Shown piece by piece: positions 42,700 to 54,656 of a stretch of 64,000 bases of DNA. The stretch is taken from contig JAHFRW010000011.1 in the NCBI GenBank assembly GCA_023266055.1, positions 1 to 64,000 of the forward strand. Reading direction: 5' to 3'. Origin of the DNA: Gammaproteobacteria bacterium. Lineage in GTDB: Bacteria > Pseudomonadota > Gammaproteobacteria > Ga0077554 > Ga007554. Position 1 is the stretch's first letter, and each line of letters begins with the position of its first letter. The position numbers and the translations under genes are program-made. The notes beneath the pieces were generated by a model. That model searched no databases and had not been told where the DNA came from. It worked only from the letters and a program-made list of their open reading frames with translations.

Positions 42700-43977
42700 T
42701 TAGAGTGACTTTGGCATGCCGCCTAATTTAGCAGATAAATGTGCAATACGCACCGGGGCAGGGGGGTGCGAGTCATGATACGCTGAATAGAGTGGGTCAG
42801 GTGTCAGTGTGGCTGCATTTTCCTTGTATAGTTTTACCAGTGCCCGAATCAGGTCGGTGGGATTGGTTTGAGTGGCGGCATAATCGTCCGCCTCAAACTC
42901 GTGTTTGCGCATCATATGGCTCTGTATAGGCTGCATGAAGAACGTAAACACGGGCAGGACCAGAAGAAACAGAATCAACGCGATGTACGACGACGGTTGT
43001 GTCACACCCAGACCGGTGTAAAACCAGGGTTGAACCATCAGCCAGCCGAGCAACGCAAGGCCCGCCAGTGTCATGATGGCGGTAGTGGCGATACGTTTAT
43101 GGATATGGTGATGTTTGAAATGCCCCAGTTCGTGGGCCAGCACCGCTTCAATTTCATCGGGAGTCAGCGAGTTGAGCAGGGTGTCATAAAACACAATGCG
43201 CTTATTGGTGCCCAAACCGGTAAAATAGGCGTTGCCGTGACCAGAGCGGCGCGAGCCATCCATCACGAAAATACCCTGGCTGGAAGTAAAGCCGTTTTTC
43301 TGCAACAGCGCCAGTACGCGTTGCCGCAGTTCACCCTCCTGCAGGGGCGTAAAGCGATTGAAGAGCGGTGCAATCAGGGCCGGGTAAGCCCACATTATCA
43401 GTAACATAAACCCCATCCACGCTGCCCAGGTGGTCAGCCACCACCATCCGCCGCTGCTGTCCAGCAGCCACAGCACCAGACTGGCCAGTGGCGCCCCCAG
43501 GATGATCAGCAGCATGCCTTGTTTGACCGTGTCGCCCAGGAAAAGTGCGGGAGTGGTGCGGTTGAAGCCAAAGCGCTGTTCCAGCGCAAAGGTGTGATAG
43601 ATCGACAATGGCAGCTCCAGTAATTGCCCTAGCACAAACACGCTCAGCAGTACTGCTACGCCCGTTACGAGGGGTGAAAGCTGCAGGTCGCGCCAGCTTG
43701 CATCGAGCCAGGCCAGTCCACCGCCCAGTGTCCATATCAGTAACAAGGCCGCGCTGATAAAAATATCGAGCATTTCCAGACGGGTTTTGGCGATGGTGTA
43801 GTCGGCGGCACGCTGATGGTTGTCGTGTGTGACCTTGTCGCGAAATACTTCAGGCACGTGTTGACGATGATTTTGTACGTGCACCTGATGGCGTCGCGCC
43901 AGCCACAGGCGTACGCTCATGCTTATTATCAGGGCGCTTATAAAGATAATTGTAAAAACTGGCATCGAGATACCCAT
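42700..43977 (-). CDS. M48-family (CAAX prenyl protease 1-like) zinc metallopeptidase
   Basis: HELGHFKHHHIHKR zinc motif, multiple TMs. Confidence 0.93.
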   Translation of the reverse strand: MGISMPVFTIIFISALIISMSVRLWLARRHQVHVQNHRQHVPEVFRDKVTHDNHQRAADYTIAKTRLEMLDIFISAALLLIWTLGGGLAWLDASWRDLQLSPLVTGVAVLLSVFVLGQLLELPLSIYHTFALEQRFGFNRTTPALFLGDTVKQGMLLIILGAPLASLVLWLLDSSGGWWWLTTWAAWMGFMLLIMWAYPALIAPLFNRFTPLQEGELRQRVLALLQKNGFTSSQGIFVMDGSRRSGHGNAYFTGLGTNKRIVFYDTLLNSLTPDEIEAVLAHELGHFKHHHIHKRIATTAIMTLAGLALLGWLMVQPWFYTGLGVTQPSSYIALILFLLVLPVFTFFMQPIQSHMMRKHEFEADDYAATQTNPTDLIRALVKLYKENAATLTPDPLYSAYHDSHPPAPVRIAHLSAKLGGMPKSL

Positions 43978-44061
43978 AAAAAATCAAAATTTTCCTGTCA
44001 GCCCTGCTAGAATGATCGAATATATAACATCCGAACCTATAACATCTGGGAGTAATGATGG

Positions 44062-44610
44062 ATGGCGCAAGACCCGAGTAACCTGATTTGGATCGACCTG
44101 GAAATGACAGGCCTGGATACAGAGCAGGATTATATCATTGAGATCGCCACGGTGGTTACTGACGGTCACCTCAATGTGATTGCCGAAGGCCCGGTGCTGA
44201 TTGTTCATCAAACGGCTGAAGTGCTGAATGGCATGGATGCCTGGAACAAGGCTCAACACGGCAAGACCGGCCTCATTGATCGGGTTCTGTCCAGTCGTAC
44301 CAGTGAAGTTGACGCTGAGCGCATGACACTGGACTTCCTGAGAAAATATGTGCCGGCCAATAAATCGCCAATGTGCGGCAACAGTATTTGCCAGGATCGG
44401 CGATTTTTGCACCGTGGTATGCCGGAGCTGGAGCGTTATTTCCATTACCGTCACATTGATGTGAGCACGGTCAAGGAATTGGCGCACCGTTGGGTGCCTA
44501 ATATAGCAACAGCATACACCAAGGAATCCAGCCATCGGGCACTGGATGACATCCACGAGTCAATCCGTGAACTTAAGTATTATCGCGAGCATTTGTTCAG
44601 ATTGCCGTAA
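44062..44610 (+). CDS. orn: Oligoribonuclease
   Basis: [40 protein letters not shown]. Confidence 0.97.
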   Translation: MAQDPSNLIWIDLEMTGLDTEQDYIIEIATVVTDGHLNVIAEGPVLIVHQTAEVLNGMDAWNKAQHGKTGLIDRVLSSRTSEVDAERMTLDFLRKYVPANKSPMCGNSICQDRRFLHRGMPELERYFHYRHIDVSTVKELAHRWVPNIATAYTKESSHRALDDIHESIRELKYYREHLFRLP

Positions 44611-44757
44611 TATTTCCGCAGTACTTTCAGTGGCATATGATTTTATTGAGACATTGGGTGTGGCGCGGTGGCCAGTTGACGCGCGGGTTGAAATTGACCT
44701 GCCACGCCGGTCTCTGGTAAGATTCCGCGCTTATTTTGCAAACTTGTTGGGGTAGTA

Positions 44758-45540
44758 ATGATGCGGCAGTCACTGGTCGCCGGAAACTGGAAAATGAACG
44801 GATCACGGGCCAGCGCCAGGGATCTCATTGAGGATATACGGTCAGGCATCAGCAGTATTACCAAGGGCAATACCCTTGGTAATAAAGGCGCATGTGTGGC
44901 AGTTTGCCCCCCCTTTGTGTACCTTGCCGATTGTGCCGCGCTGCTGGAAGGCAGTTCCATCGCATTGGGCGCGCAAAATCTGTATCATGCCGCCGCAGGC
45001 GCGTATACTGGTGAGGTTTCCGCAGCCATGCTGCTGGATTTTCAGTGCCGTTACGTGATTGTCGGGCATTCCGAGCGTCGCGCCTTGTTTGGCGAAAGTG
45101 ATGATGATGTGGCGCATAAGGTCATCGCTGCTGTCAAGGCGGGTCTGGCACCGATCCTATGTGTTGGCGAACAATTGGACGAACGTAAAAGTGGCCGCAC
45201 TGAAGAAGTGGTGGCGCGACAGCTGGATGCCGTATTGCACAGTGCTGGCGGTATTGCAGCACTTGCCAGCAGCGTGATCGCTTATGAGCCCGTGTGGGCG
45301 ATAGGCACGGGTGTAACCGCCAGTCCGCAGCAGGCGCAGGATGTGCACGCCTTTATCCGGCGGCGGATTGCGGGGCATAACGTGGCGCTGGCCGACAGGA
45401 TTCAATTACTTTATGGCGGCAGTGTCAAGGCCGCGAATGCAGTAGAGCTATTCAGTATGCCGGACATTGACGGCGGCTTGATCGGGGGGGCATCCCTGGA
45501 GGCGTCCGAATTTCTGGCAATTTGCCGGGCGGCGGGTTAG
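44758..45540 (+). CDS. tpiA: Triosephosphate isomerase
   Basis: VAGNWKMNGS; YVIVGHSERR; AYEPVWAIGTG; LYGGSVKAAN. Confidence 0.98.
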   Translation: MMRQSLVAGNWKMNGSRASARDLIEDIRSGISSITKGNTLGNKGACVAVCPPFVYLADCAALLEGSSIALGAQNLYHAAAGAYTGEVSAAMLLDFQCRYVIVGHSERRALFGESDDDVAHKVIAAVKAGLAPILCVGEQLDERKSGRTEEVVARQLDAVLHSAGGIAALASSVIAYEPVWAIGTGVTASPQQAQDVHAFIRRRIAGHNVALADRIQLLYGGSVKAANAVELFSMPDIDGGLIGGASLEASEFLAICRAAG

Positions 45541-45585
45541 TGTATTGATCTGTCATGGTTTATGAGTTTTTCGGCGTAATGTGAA

Positions 45586-45969
45586 ATGGTAACGATTATT
45601 CTGGTTGTGCATATTTTGATAGCGATCGCCCTGGTCGTGCTGGTGCTCGTTCAGCAAGGCAAGGGTGCTGACATTGGCGCTGCGTTTGGTAGCGGTGCTT
45701 CACAGACCGTCTTCGGGAGTCGGGGTGCGGGATCATTTTTGACGCACATCACGGCAGTACTCGCCGCTGGATTTTTTATCACCAGCCTGTCGTTGGCCTA
45801 TATTTCAGGCAATCGGACGGATGGGAAAAGCGTTACGGCGATTTCGGCGCCCGCCAAATCGTCCGATTTACCTACTTTGCCTTCCGGCATGACGCCCATA
45901 GCGCCGCCAGCGAACGCCCCGGCACAGCCTGCGGCCCCCTCGGATGTGCCAATCGTGCCGGGAAAGTAA
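45586..45969 (+). CDS. secG: Preprotein translocase subunit SecG
   Basis: VLVLVQQGKGADIGAAFGSGASQTVFGSRGAGSFLTHITAVLA. Confidence 0.95.
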   Translation: MVTIILVVHILIAIALVVLVLVQQGKGADIGAAFGSGASQTVFGSRGAGSFLTHITAVLAAGFFITSLSLAYISGNRTDGKSVTAISAPAKSSDLPTLPSGMTPIAPPANAPAQPAAPSDVPIVPGK

Positions 45970-46032
45970 CCTGATTATAATTGGGCACTACGGGAATCCA
46001 GCTTTGATTTCCATTGCTCAGTTCAAGATTTA

Positions 46033-46117
46033 GCCGATGTGGTGGAATTGGTAGACACGCCACCTTGAGGTGGTGGTGGCGAAAGCTGTGCCGGTTCGAG
46101 TCCGGCCATCGGTACCA
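46033..46117 (+). tRNA. tRNA-Leu (GAG anticodon)
   Basis: GCCGATGTGGTGGAATTGGTAGACACGCCACCTTGAGGTGGTGGTGGCGAAAGCTGTGCCGGTTCGAGTCCGGCCATCGGTACCA; type II tRNA fold. Confidence 0.97.
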
Positions 46118-46528
46118 TAATAAGATGGCCTCGTGCCTTTTTCGACATGTTGTTAGCGCCGTCCATGAAGTTCGTTGACGCTGGTGTGCGGCGCATGCAT
46201 TCATGAATTTCAGGAAGGAATGCTGCGCACCATGATTGTGCGTGAAATCAGGGTTTCATTTGAATAATCGAAAAAGCCCCTGTTTTTACCTGATTCATAA
46301 AAAGTCTGCTTTTGTATCAAGCCCTTGGTTTTTTTTCATTCTACGTAACCTCATGAATCGTATGGTCGCTCCATCGAATTTATCACTTGACAGTGTCTTG
46401 TTTCGTGCCATAGACTCGAAAACTGGCCTATTTTCTGTTGGGCGAGATAATAACTATATATTTTAACGATACCCGTTCGGTTCTGAACCGGGTGTTTGCA
46501 GGGTTGTAACAGTGGGTGGGGTTGCTGC

Positions 46529-46885
46529 GTGTTAGAAAACTATTTACCAGTATTGGTGTTCCTTGCGCTGGGCGTCTTTTTTGGCGTTGCACCGGTGATT
46601 GGCGGCTTTTTGCTGGCGCCACATCGTCCCGATAGTGCAAAAAACTCCCCTTATGAATGTGGCTTTGAAGCGTTTGAAGATTCGCGCATGAAGTTTGACG
46701 TGCGTTACTATCTGGTGGCCATCCTGTTTATTGTATTTGATCTCGAAATTGCCTTTCTGTTTCCTTGGGGAACGGTGCTGACAGAAATTGGTTTGTTCGG
46801 CTTTTTTGCGATGGTGATGTTTCTGGCTATTCTCGTGATTGGCTTTATTTATGAGTGGAAGAAGGGAGCCTTGGAGTGGGAATAG
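46529..46885 (+). CDS. nuoA: NADH-quinone oxidoreductase subunit A; probable GTG start
   Basis: (M)[14 protein letters not shown]...[43 protein letters not shown]. Confidence 0.95.
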   Translation: MLENYLPVLVFLALGVFFGVAPVIGGFLLAPHRPDSAKNSPYECGFEAFEDSRMKFDVRYYLVAILFIVFDLEIAFLFPWGTVLTEIGLFGFFAMVMFLAILVIGFIYEWKKGALEWE

Positions 46886-47352
46886 AAGGCATTCTTGAAA
46901 AAGGCGTCGTGACAACGACGGCTGACATGGTTATCAACTGGGCGCGCACCGGTTCGTTGTGGCCCATGACGTTTGGATTGGCCTGCTGTGCTGTAGAGTT
47001 TATGCATGTCGGCGCTTCACGTTACGATATGGATCGTTTCGGTATCGTTCCTCGTCCCAGTCCACGTCAGTCTGATCTGATGATTGTCGCGGGCACGCTG
47101 GTTAACAAGATGGCGCCCGCCTTGCGCAAGGTCTATGACCAGATGGCTGAACCACGCTGGGTGATCTCGATGGGTTCCTGTGCGAACGGTGGTGGTTACT
47201 ATCATTACTCCTATTCCGTGGTGCGTGGTTGTGATCGCATAGTGCCGGTTGATATTTATATTCCGGGGTGCCCACCTACGGCCGAGGCATTGTTGTACGG
47301 CATTATTCAGTTACAAAACAAGATTAAACGTACCAACACCATTGCGCGTTAA
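46876..47352 (+). CDS. nuoB: NADH-quinone oxidoreductase subunit B; probable GTG start
   Basis: [53 protein letters not shown]. Confidence 0.97.
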   Translation: MGIEGILEKGVVTTTADMVINWARTGSLWPMTFGLACCAVEFMHVGASRYDMDRFGIVPRPSPRQSDLMIVAGTLVNKMAPALRKVYDQMAEPRWVISMGSCANGGGYYHYSYSVVRGCDRIVPVDIYIPGCPPTAEALLYGIIQLQNKIKRTNTIAR

Positions 47353-47398
47353 ATTTCCGATAAATTCCGGATAAATTATTATGGCCGAGTTTTGATTC

Positions 47399-48058
47399 AT
47401 GTCTGATATAAAACAGGATTTAGCAGCAGCACTGCAAGCACGCTTTGGCAGCAGCATTATTGACTGTCGCGTGGCGGTGGGCGAGGTTACCGTGCAGGTG
47501 CCGAGTGAGAAATTGCTGGAGGTGTGCAAGGCGTTGCGTGATGAACCGGCGTTCTCATTTGAACAGTTAATTGACCTGTGCGGTGTGGATTATCTGGAAT
47601 ACGGTGAGACGGCATGGCAGGGGCCACGTTTTGCAGTGGTTTACCACTTGTTATCCATGAAAAACAACCAGCGCCTGCGCCTTAAGGTGTTTCCGCCGCG
47701 CTTGGACGCACAGGAGCGACCTGTGGCGTTGTCCAGTGGGGATCTCCCGCGCATGGATTCCGTGATTGATATCTGGAATGTTGCCAGCTGGTATGAGCGT
47801 GAGGCATTTGATCTGTTTGGTATCTTGTTTGAGGGTCACCCTGATCTGCGTCGTTTGCTCACTGACTATGGATTTATCGGACACCCGTTCCGTAAGGATT
47901 TTCCGTTGATTGGTAATGTTGAAATGCGTTACGACCCGCATAAAAAACGCGTCATGTACGAACCGGTGAGTATTGAGCCGCGCATTCTGGTGCCGCGTGT
48001 GATACGTCATGACAACCGTTATGAAGAAGAAGGTGTCAAAGGGGTGAAGCGTGGCTGA
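47399..48058 (+). CDS. nuoC: NADH-quinone oxidoreductase subunit C
   Basis: [40 protein letters not shown]. Confidence 0.97.
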   Translation: MSDIKQDLAAALQARFGSSIIDCRVAVGEVTVQVPSEKLLEVCKALRDEPAFSFEQLIDLCGVDYLEYGETAWQGPRFAVVYHLLSMKNNQRLRLKVFPPRLDAQERPVALSSGDLPRMDSVIDIWNVASWYEREAFDLFGILFEGHPDLRRLLTDYGFIGHPFRKDFPLIGNVEMRYDPHKKRVMYEPVSIEPRILVPRVIRHDNRYEEEGVKGVKRG

Positions 48059-49304
48059 GATACGCAACTACACCATGAATTTTGGGCCGCAGCATCCGTC
48101 TGCTCATGGCGTGTTACGTTTGGTGCTGGAAATGGACGGTGAGGTAATCGAACGTGCTGACCCGCATATCGGCCTGCTGCACCGCGCCACCGAAAAGCTG
48201 GCCGAAAGCAAGCCGTATATCCAGAGCATTCCTTACATGGATCGCCTCGATTACGTATCCATGATGTGTAATGAGCATGGTTATGTGCTTGCCATGGAGA
48301 AATTACTCGGTGTTGAGCCGCCGTTGCGGGCACAATACATTCGCGTCATGTTTGATGAAATCACGCGCGTGTTGAATCACCTGTTGTGGCTGGGTGCGCA
48401 TGCGCTGGATATTGGTGCCATGACGGTGTTTTTGTATTGTTTTCGCGAACGCGAAGATTTGATGGACTGTTATGAAGCTGTGTCAGGTGCACGTATGCAC
48501 GCGGCGTATTATCGCCCCGGTGGTGTATATCGTGATTTGCCTGCCAGCATGCCACATTATCAGGCATCCAAATGGCACAACCAGAAGCAAGTGGATGGAC
48601 TCAACAGTAATCGTCAGGGTTCATTGCTCGATTTTATTGAGGATTTCACGCGGCGTTTTCCTACGTATGTTGATGAGTATGAAACCCTGCTGACCGATAA
48701 CCGCATCTGGAAACAGCGCACGGTGGGTATTGGCGTCGTAACGCCGGAGCGTGCCTTGCAAATGGGCTTCACCGGGCCCATGTTGCGTGGTTCAGGTGTG
48801 GCGTGGGATTTACGCAAGAAACAGCCCTACGAAGTGTATGACCGGTTACAGTTTGATGTTCCAGTGGGCGTGGAAGGGGATTGTTATGACCGCTATCTGG
48901 TACGCGTTGAAGAAATGCGTCAATCGAACCGCATCATCATTCAATGTGTGGACTGGCTGCGCAAGAATCCTGGCCCGGTGATGATTGATAACCACAAGAT
49001 TGCATCGCCATCCCGTATGGAGATGAAAGGAGACATGGAAGCATTGATCCATCATTTCAAGTTGTTTACCGAAGGTTTTTGTTTGCCCGAAGGCGAGGCG
49101 TATGCTGCAGTTGAGCATCCCAAGGGCGAGTTTGGTGTGTACCTGGTATCCGATGGCGCGAACAAGCCATACCGCATGAAAATTCGTGCGCCGGGTTTTG
49201 CACATCTGGCCGGGCTGGATGAGATGGTGCGTGGTCACATGATTGCAGATGTTGTGGCTATTATTGGTACACAGGATATCGTATTTGGTGAGGTTGATCG
49301 CTAA
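48051..49304 (+). CDS. nuoD: NADH-quinone oxidoreductase subunit D
   Basis: [45 protein letters not shown]. Confidence 0.98.
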   Translation: MAEIRNYTMNFGPQHPSAHGVLRLVLEMDGEVIERADPHIGLLHRATEKLAESKPYIQSIPYMDRLDYVSMMCNEHGYVLAMEKLLGVEPPLRAQYIRVMFDEITRVLNHLLWLGAHALDIGAMTVFLYCFREREDLMDCYEAVSGARMHAAYYRPGGVYRDLPASMPHYQASKWHNQKQVDGLNSNRQGSLLDFIEDFTRRFPTYVDEYETLLTDNRIWKQRTVGIGVVTPERALQMGFTGPMLRGSGVAWDLRKKQPYEVYDRLQFDVPVGVEGDCYDRYLVRVEEMRQSNRIIIQCVDWLRKNPGPVMIDNHKIASPSRMEMKGDMEALIHHFKLFTEGFCLPEGEAYAAVEHPKGEFGVYLVSDGANKPYRMKIRAPGFAHLAGLDEMVRGHMIADVVAIIGTQDIVFGEVDR

Positions 49305-49831
49305 TGTCTTCGGTTGATACAGCGTCACACATTGATAAGGCGCAGATAAGTGGCGGCGTACTTTCACATGAGGTATGTGTTGCCATAGATCGTTGGGTTG
49401 CCAACTTTCCGCCTGAGCGCAAACAATCTGCGGTCATCCCGGCGCTGCACATTGTGCAGGATGCCAATGGTGGTTGGCTCAGCAAGGAGTTAATGGATGC
49501 GGTGGCCGTCTATCTGGAGATGGAGCCTATTTCAGTTTATGAAGTGGCGACCTTCTACACCATGTATTCCCTTAAGCCCACGGGGCGCCACAAAATCAAT
49601 GTATGCACCAATGTGTCATGCATGTTGCGTGGTTCGGATGAGATTGTCAGCCATCTTGAAAGCAGATTGGGCATCCGTTTGGGGCAAACCACGGTAGATG
49701 GCAAATTTACACTCAAGGAAGTGGAGTGTCTGGCGGCATGTGCCGGTGCTCCCATGTGTCAGATTGGCAAGCATTACCATGAAAATCTGACACCTGAAAA
49801 AATTGACGAAATTCTCGCGAACCTTGGCTAA
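49304..49831 (+). CDS. nuoE: NADH-quinone oxidoreductase subunit E
   Basis: 2Fe-2S motif CTNVSCMLRGSDEI and ECLAACAGAPMCQI. Confidence 0.96.
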   Translation: MSSVDTASHIDKAQISGGVLSHEVCVAIDRWVANFPPERKQSAVIPALHIVQDANGGWLSKELMDAVAVYLEMEPISVYEVATFYTMYSLKPTGRHKINVCTNVSCMLRGSDEIVSHLESRLGIRLGQTTVDGKFTLKEVECLAACAGAPMCQIGKHYHENLTPEKIDEILANLG

Positions 49832-49848
49832 CCTATTGAGCGGCGGAC

Positions 49849-51162
49849 ATGGCTAACGAAATCTGTTTTAACACCATGCATCTTGAAAAGCCCTGGACAC
49901 TGGAGTCGTATCTGAGTGTAGGTGGCTATCAGGCGTGGAAAAAAATCCTTGCAGAAAAAACCCCGCCGGAAGAAATCATTGCCGAGCTAAAAACCTCGGC
50001 ATTGCGTGGTCGAGGAGGGGCAGGGTTTCCCACCGGACTGAAATGGAGCTTCATGCCGCGTAATTCGCCGGGCCAGAAATACATTGTGTGTAATTCTGAT
50101 GAAGGTGAGCCGGGTACGTTTAAAGACCGTGATATTTTGCGCTATAACCCGCATGCATTGATTGAAGGCATGGCAATTGCGGGTTATACCATTGGCGCGA
50201 CGGTGGGTTATAACTATATGCGCGGCGAATTCTGGGAACCGTATGATCGCTTCGAAGGCGCGCTGGAAGAAGCACGTCGTGCCGGTTTTCTTGGCAAGAA
50301 TATCATGGGATCCGGTGTTGATTTTGAGCTGCATTCCCATCTGGGTGCGGGCGCTTATATTTGCGGTGAAGAAACCGCATTGCTGGAATCCCTGGAAGGC
50401 AAAAAAGGTCAGCCACGCTTCAAGCCGCCTTTCCCGGCCAGTTACGGTTTGTATGGTCGTCCTACCACTATCAACAATACAGAGACACTGGCGTCTGTGC
50501 CCCTGATTCTGAAAAATGGTGGCCGCTGGTTTTTGGAGCTTGGCAAGCCGAATAATGGCGGTACCAAAATTTTCTCCGTGTCAGGTCATGTCAATAAGCC
50601 TGGTAATTATGAAGTGGCGATGGGCACACCGTTTTCCAGGCTACTGGAGATGGCGGGCGGTGTGAGTGGCGGGCGCAAACTCAAAGCGGTGATCCCCGGT
50701 GGCTCATCCGTGCCGGTAGTGCCGGGCGATGTCATGATGGGTGTGACAATGGATTATGATTCCATCGCCAAGGCGGGATCCATGTTGGGCGCCGGATCAG
50801 TGATTATTATGGATGACACGACCTGCATGGTGCGTCTGTTGGCGCGCATTGCGCATTTTTATTATGAAGAGTCATGCGGTCAATGTACCCCGTGCCGTGA
50901 AGGCACCGGATGGCTGTCACGTGTGATACATCGTATTGAACACGGTCAGGGCAAGCAGGATGATCTTGATATGCTGGTGGACGTATCCAATAAAATACAG
51001 GGCCGCACGATTTGCGCTCTGGGGGATGCAGCGGCATTGCCGGTGATCAGTTTCATCAAACATTTTCGGGAAGAATTTCAGTATCACATTGATCATCGCC
51101 AGTGCATGGTGGGGCATCACGCCGGGCATGCATCTGCAACGTTGCGTGCTGGTGCGGCATGA
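49849..51162 (+). CDS. nuoF: NADH-quinone oxidoreductase subunit F
   Basis: [32 protein letters not shown]. Confidence 0.98.
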   Translation: MANEICFNTMHLEKPWTLESYLSVGGYQAWKKILAEKTPPEEIIAELKTSALRGRGGAGFPTGLKWSFMPRNSPGQKYIVCNSDEGEPGTFKDRDILRYNPHALIEGMAIAGYTIGATVGYNYMRGEFWEPYDRFEGALEEARRAGFLGKNIMGSGVDFELHSHLGAGAYICGEETALLESLEGKKGQPRFKPPFPASYGLYGRPTTINNTETLASVPLILKNGGRWFLELGKPNNGGTKIFSVSGHVNKPGNYEVAMGTPFSRLLEMAGGVSGGRKLKAVIPGGSSVPVVPGDVMMGVTMDYDSIAKAGSMLGAGSVIIMDDTTCMVRLLARIAHFYYEESCGQCTPCREGTGWLSRVIHRIEHGQGKQDDLDMLVDVSNKIQGRTICALGDAAALPVISFIKHFREEFQYHIDHRQCMVGHHAGHASATLRAGAA

Positions 51163-51222
51163 TGATGTGGTGTGCCCCCATCAATGAATGGTCAATCAAC
51201 GATTAATAGCAGACGGGCGACT

Positions 51223-53526
51223 ATGGTAAACATCGAAATTGATGGCAAGCAGGTTCAGGCAAAAGATGGCTCGATGGTTATCGAGGCAGCGGATGATGCA
51301 GGTATTGCTATTCCGCGCTTTTGCTACCATAAAAAATTGTCTATTGCCGCTAACTGCCGTATGTGTCTGGTTGAGGTAGATAAAGCCGCTAAGCCCTTGC
51401 CTGCCTGTGCTACACCAGTGACAGAGGGGATGCGTGTATACACCAAATCACCGCGTGCACTTGATGCACAAAAAGGTGTGATGGAGTTTTTGTTGATTAA
51501 TCATCCGCTCGATTGCCCGATTTGCGATCAGGGTGGTGAGTGTGATCTGCAGGATCTGGCGTTGGGTTATGGCGCCAGCAATTCGCGTTTTCTGGAAAAC
51601 AAGCGTGTCGTTAAAGACAAGGATATTGGCCCATTAATTTCCACTGAAATGACGCGTTGCATTCATTGTACACGCTGCGTGCGTTTTGGTCAGGAAGTGG
51701 CGGGCGTTAAAGAGCTGGGCGCCACCGGTCGCGGCGAGCATATGAAGATTGGCATGTATGTGGAAAAGGCCATGGTTTCCGAGTTGTCGGGCAATGTCAT
51801 TGATTTATGCCCGGTGGGCGCGTTGACCTCCAAGCCTTTCCGTTATACCGCCCGTGTCTGGGAGCTGGCGCAGCGCGATACGATTGCGCCGCATGATTGT
51901 ATCGGTTCTCATCTATGTGTTGATGTGCGCGGTAACAAGGTCATGCGTTTCCTGCCGGGTGAGAATGAAGAGATCAATGAAACCTGGATTTCTGACCGTG
52001 ATCGCTTCAGCTATGACGGCTTGAACAGTGATGATCGTTTGCGCGTGCCGATGATCAAAAAAGATGGCAAGTGGCACGAGGTTGACTGGACCACAGCGTT
52101 TGAGTTTGCGGTGGCTGGTTTAAAGCCTGTGCTCACGCGTTATGGTGCAACACAGCTGGGTACGCTGGTGTCTCCGATTGCGACTGTTGAAGAAATGTAT
52201 CTGGCACAAAAACTGGTGCGTGCTCTGGGCAGTGATAATATTGACCATCGTTTGCGACAGCAGGATTTCAGCGATCAGGAAACCGCACCCCTTTATCCCT
52301 GGTTGGGGCAGAGCATCCCCGATCTTGAAAAGCTGGATGCTGCGTTACTGATCGGTTCAAACGTACGTAAAGAGCAGCCGATCGCCGGATTGCGTTTGCG
52401 CAAGGCAGCGTTGCATGGCGCAAACATCATGTTTGTGAATGCACAGCATCATGATTTTAATTTCCCTGTCAAGGCACAGCTGACGTCAGGCGTGGCGGGC
52501 ATGGAGCATGATCTTGCTGCGCTGGTGAAGGCGCTCCTGCATATTGCCGGCATGCCCGCAGGATCCGGCGTGCCGCAAGGTCTGGAATCATTGCTGGCCA
52601 ATGTTACCGTGACAGAGGCCCATACTGAGGTGGCCAAACGCCTGCATGCGTCAACCCGGGTGACGGTACTGCTGGGTAATCAGGCGCTGGCGCATCCCGC
52701 GCTGTCTACCTTGCGTGCGTTGGCGGGTGTGATTGCACAATTGAGTAATGCCGTATTGGGTTACCTGCCAGAGGCGGGTAACAGCGTCGGAGGCTGGTTG
52801 GCGGGTACTGTGCCACACCGCGGCCCGGCGGGCAGAATAGCGACCAGTCAGGGGCTGGATGCGAGCGCCATGTGGAGCGCTGGCCTTAAAAGTTATTTAT
52901 TGATGGGCATTGAACCCGAGTTTGATTGCGCCAACCCTGTGGCGGCCATGGAAGCGCTGGCAGATGCAGATTTTGTAATCTCTCTGACGGCCTACAAGAC
53001 CGATGCCATGCAGCAATATGCCGATGTGCTATTGCCTGTCACGCCCTTCACGGAAACATCCGGGACATTGATTAATGCCGAGGGGCGCTGGCAGAGTTTT
53101 TCCGGGGTGGTGGCTCCCTTGGGCGAAGCGCGTCCCACATGGAAAGTACTGCGTGTCATGGGTAATCTGTTTGATTTGCCAGGATTTGAATACATGTCAT
53201 CAGAAGAGGTGTGTGGTGAAGTGCGTGCCCTGGTGGCGGCGGTCAAGCCGGACAACACCATGCCGTGGCGCTGTCCTGAAGCTTTGAGTACTGACGATAA
53301 TTTACGTATTACTGCGGCACCAATATATGTGGTGGATGCGATTGTGCGTCGTTGCGATGCCTTGCAGCAAACGGTGGATGGCCAGCAGGGTGCATACTGT
53401 TTTGAAGAGGCGGCCAGCGCACAGCAGGCATTACGTCACGCCACACGTAACGCAGGCCATGCGGCGTCGCACCTGACCAGCCCGACGAGCACATCATCAA
53501 CGGGCAGGGTGGTATCACATGTTTGA
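51223..53526 (+). CDS. nuoG: NADH-quinone oxidoreductase subunit G
   Basis: [52 protein letters not shown]; FeS-cluster motifs; start at internal ATG. Confidence 0.97.
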   Translation: MVNIEIDGKQVQAKDGSMVIEAADDAGIAIPRFCYHKKLSIAANCRMCLVEVDKAAKPLPACATPVTEGMRVYTKSPRALDAQKGVMEFLLINHPLDCPICDQGGECDLQDLALGYGASNSRFLENKRVVKDKDIGPLISTEMTRCIHCTRCVRFGQEVAGVKELGATGRGEHMKIGMYVEKAMVSELSGNVIDLCPVGALTSKPFRYTARVWELAQRDTIAPHDCIGSHLCVDVRGNKVMRFLPGENEEINETWISDRDRFSYDGLNSDDRLRVPMIKKDGKWHEVDWTTAFEFAVAGLKPVLTRYGATQLGTLVSPIATVEEMYLAQKLVRALGSDNIDHRLRQQDFSDQETAPLYPWLGQSIPDLEKLDAALLIGSNVRKEQPIAGLRLRKAALHGANIMFVNAQHHDFNFPVKAQLTSGVAGMEHDLAALVKALLHIAGMPAGSGVPQGLESLLANVTVTEAHTEVAKRLHASTRVTVLLGNQALAHPALSTLRALAGVIAQLSNAVLGYLPEAGNSVGGWLAGTVPHRGPAGRIATSQGLDASAMWSAGLKSYLLMGIEPEFDCANPVAAMEALADADFVISLTAYKTDAMQQYADVLLPVTPFTETSGTLINAEGRWQSFSGVVAPLGEARPTWKVLRVMGNLFDLPGFEYMSSEEVCGEVRALVAAVKPDNTMPWRCPEALSTDDNLRITAAPIYVVDAIVRRCDALQQTVDGQQGAYCFEEAASAQQALRHATRNAGHAASHLTSPTSTSSTGRVVSHV

Positions 53527-54565
53527 ACTGGTTCAAGGCATATGGGGCGAGCTCCCCGAGCTCCTGAAAATTGTCCTGAAAATTGTGGTGATCGTGGTGC
53601 CCATCATGCTTTCCGTGGCCTATCTTACGTTGGCCGAACGCAAGGTGATTGGTTTCATTCAGGTGCGTATTGGCCCCAATCGCGTTGGGCCGGGTGGCTT
53701 TCTGCAGCCCATTGCCGACGGTTTGAAGCTGGTGCTCAAGGAAATCATTATTCCCACCAACGCCAATCGGTTTTTGTTTATATTGGGTCCCATCGCGGCA
53801 CTGGCACCCGCTTTGGCGGCGTGGGCGGTGATCCCGTTTAATGAAACAATGGTGCTGGCCAATGTTGATGCGGGATTGCTGTACATTCTGGCCATGACCT
53901 CCATGGGTGTCTACGGCATTATCATCGCCGGCTGGGCATCCAATTCCAAATACGCCTTTCTGGGCGCGCTGCGTTCTGCCGCACAGGTAGTGTCGTATGA
54001 AATCGCCATGGGTTTTGCCTTGGTGGGTGTATTGATTGCGGCAGGCAGCATGAATCTGCGGGAAATCGTGCTGGCGCAGCAAGGGAGCTTGCTGCACTGG
54101 TTCTGGTTACCGTTGCTACCGTTGTTTCTGGTATTTTTCATCTCCGGTATTGCCGAAACCAACCGTGCCCCCTTTGACGTGGCCGAAGGCGAGTCCGAAA
54201 TTGTAGCTGGCTTCCATGTTGAATACTCGGGAATGACATTTGCGCTGTTCTTCCTGGCGGAATATGCGGCCATGATCCTGGTGTCGATACTTACATCGCT
54301 GATGTTTCTGGGCGGATGGTTGTCGCCGTTTCAGGGTATACCGTTTCTGGAGGATGCGTTTGCGTGGGTACCGGGCATCGCCTGGTTATTGGGTAAGACG
54401 GCAGTATTCCTGTTTTTGTTCCTGTGGTTCCGTGCTACTTTTCCACGTTACCGCTATGACCAGATCATGCGTTTGGGCTGGAAGATATTTATCCCCATCA
54501 CGATTGTCTGGCTATTAGTGGTTGGCGGCTTGGTGTTGGCTGAAGTTGGGCCCTGGTTTGATTAA
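53519..54565 (+). CDS. nuoH: NADH-quinone oxidoreductase subunit H
   Basis: [54 protein letters not shown]. Confidence 0.98.
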   Translation: MFELVQGIWGELPELLKIVLKIVVIVVPIMLSVAYLTLAERKVIGFIQVRIGPNRVGPGGFLQPIADGLKLVLKEIIIPTNANRFLFILGPIAALAPALAAWAVIPFNETMVLANVDAGLLYILAMTSMGVYGIIIAGWASNSKYAFLGALRSAAQVVSYEIAMGFALVGVLIAAGSMNLREIVLAQQGSLLHWFWLPLLPLFLVFFISGIAETNRAPFDVAEGESEIVAGFHVEYSGMTFALFFLAEYAAMILVSILTSLMFLGGWLSPFQGIPFLEDAFAWVPGIAWLLGKTAVFLFLFLWFRATFPRYRYDQIMRLGWKIFIPITIVWLLVVGGLVLAEVGPWFD

Positions 54566-54570
54566 TGGGC

Positions 54571-54609
54571 ACCTCTATAAGTTCGCGCCTTGATCGAATT
54601 TATAGAGGT
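54571..54609. repeat. 15-bp inverted repeat at the nuoH/Rhs junction
   Basis: ACCTCTATAAGTTCG-cgccttgat-CGAATTTATAGAGGT, 14/15 paired, 5 bp after the nuoH stop. Confidence 0.75.
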
Positions 54610-54656
54610 ATCCATATACCTGCACCCTATAAAAATTTACTGAGCAAGAGAATGTA

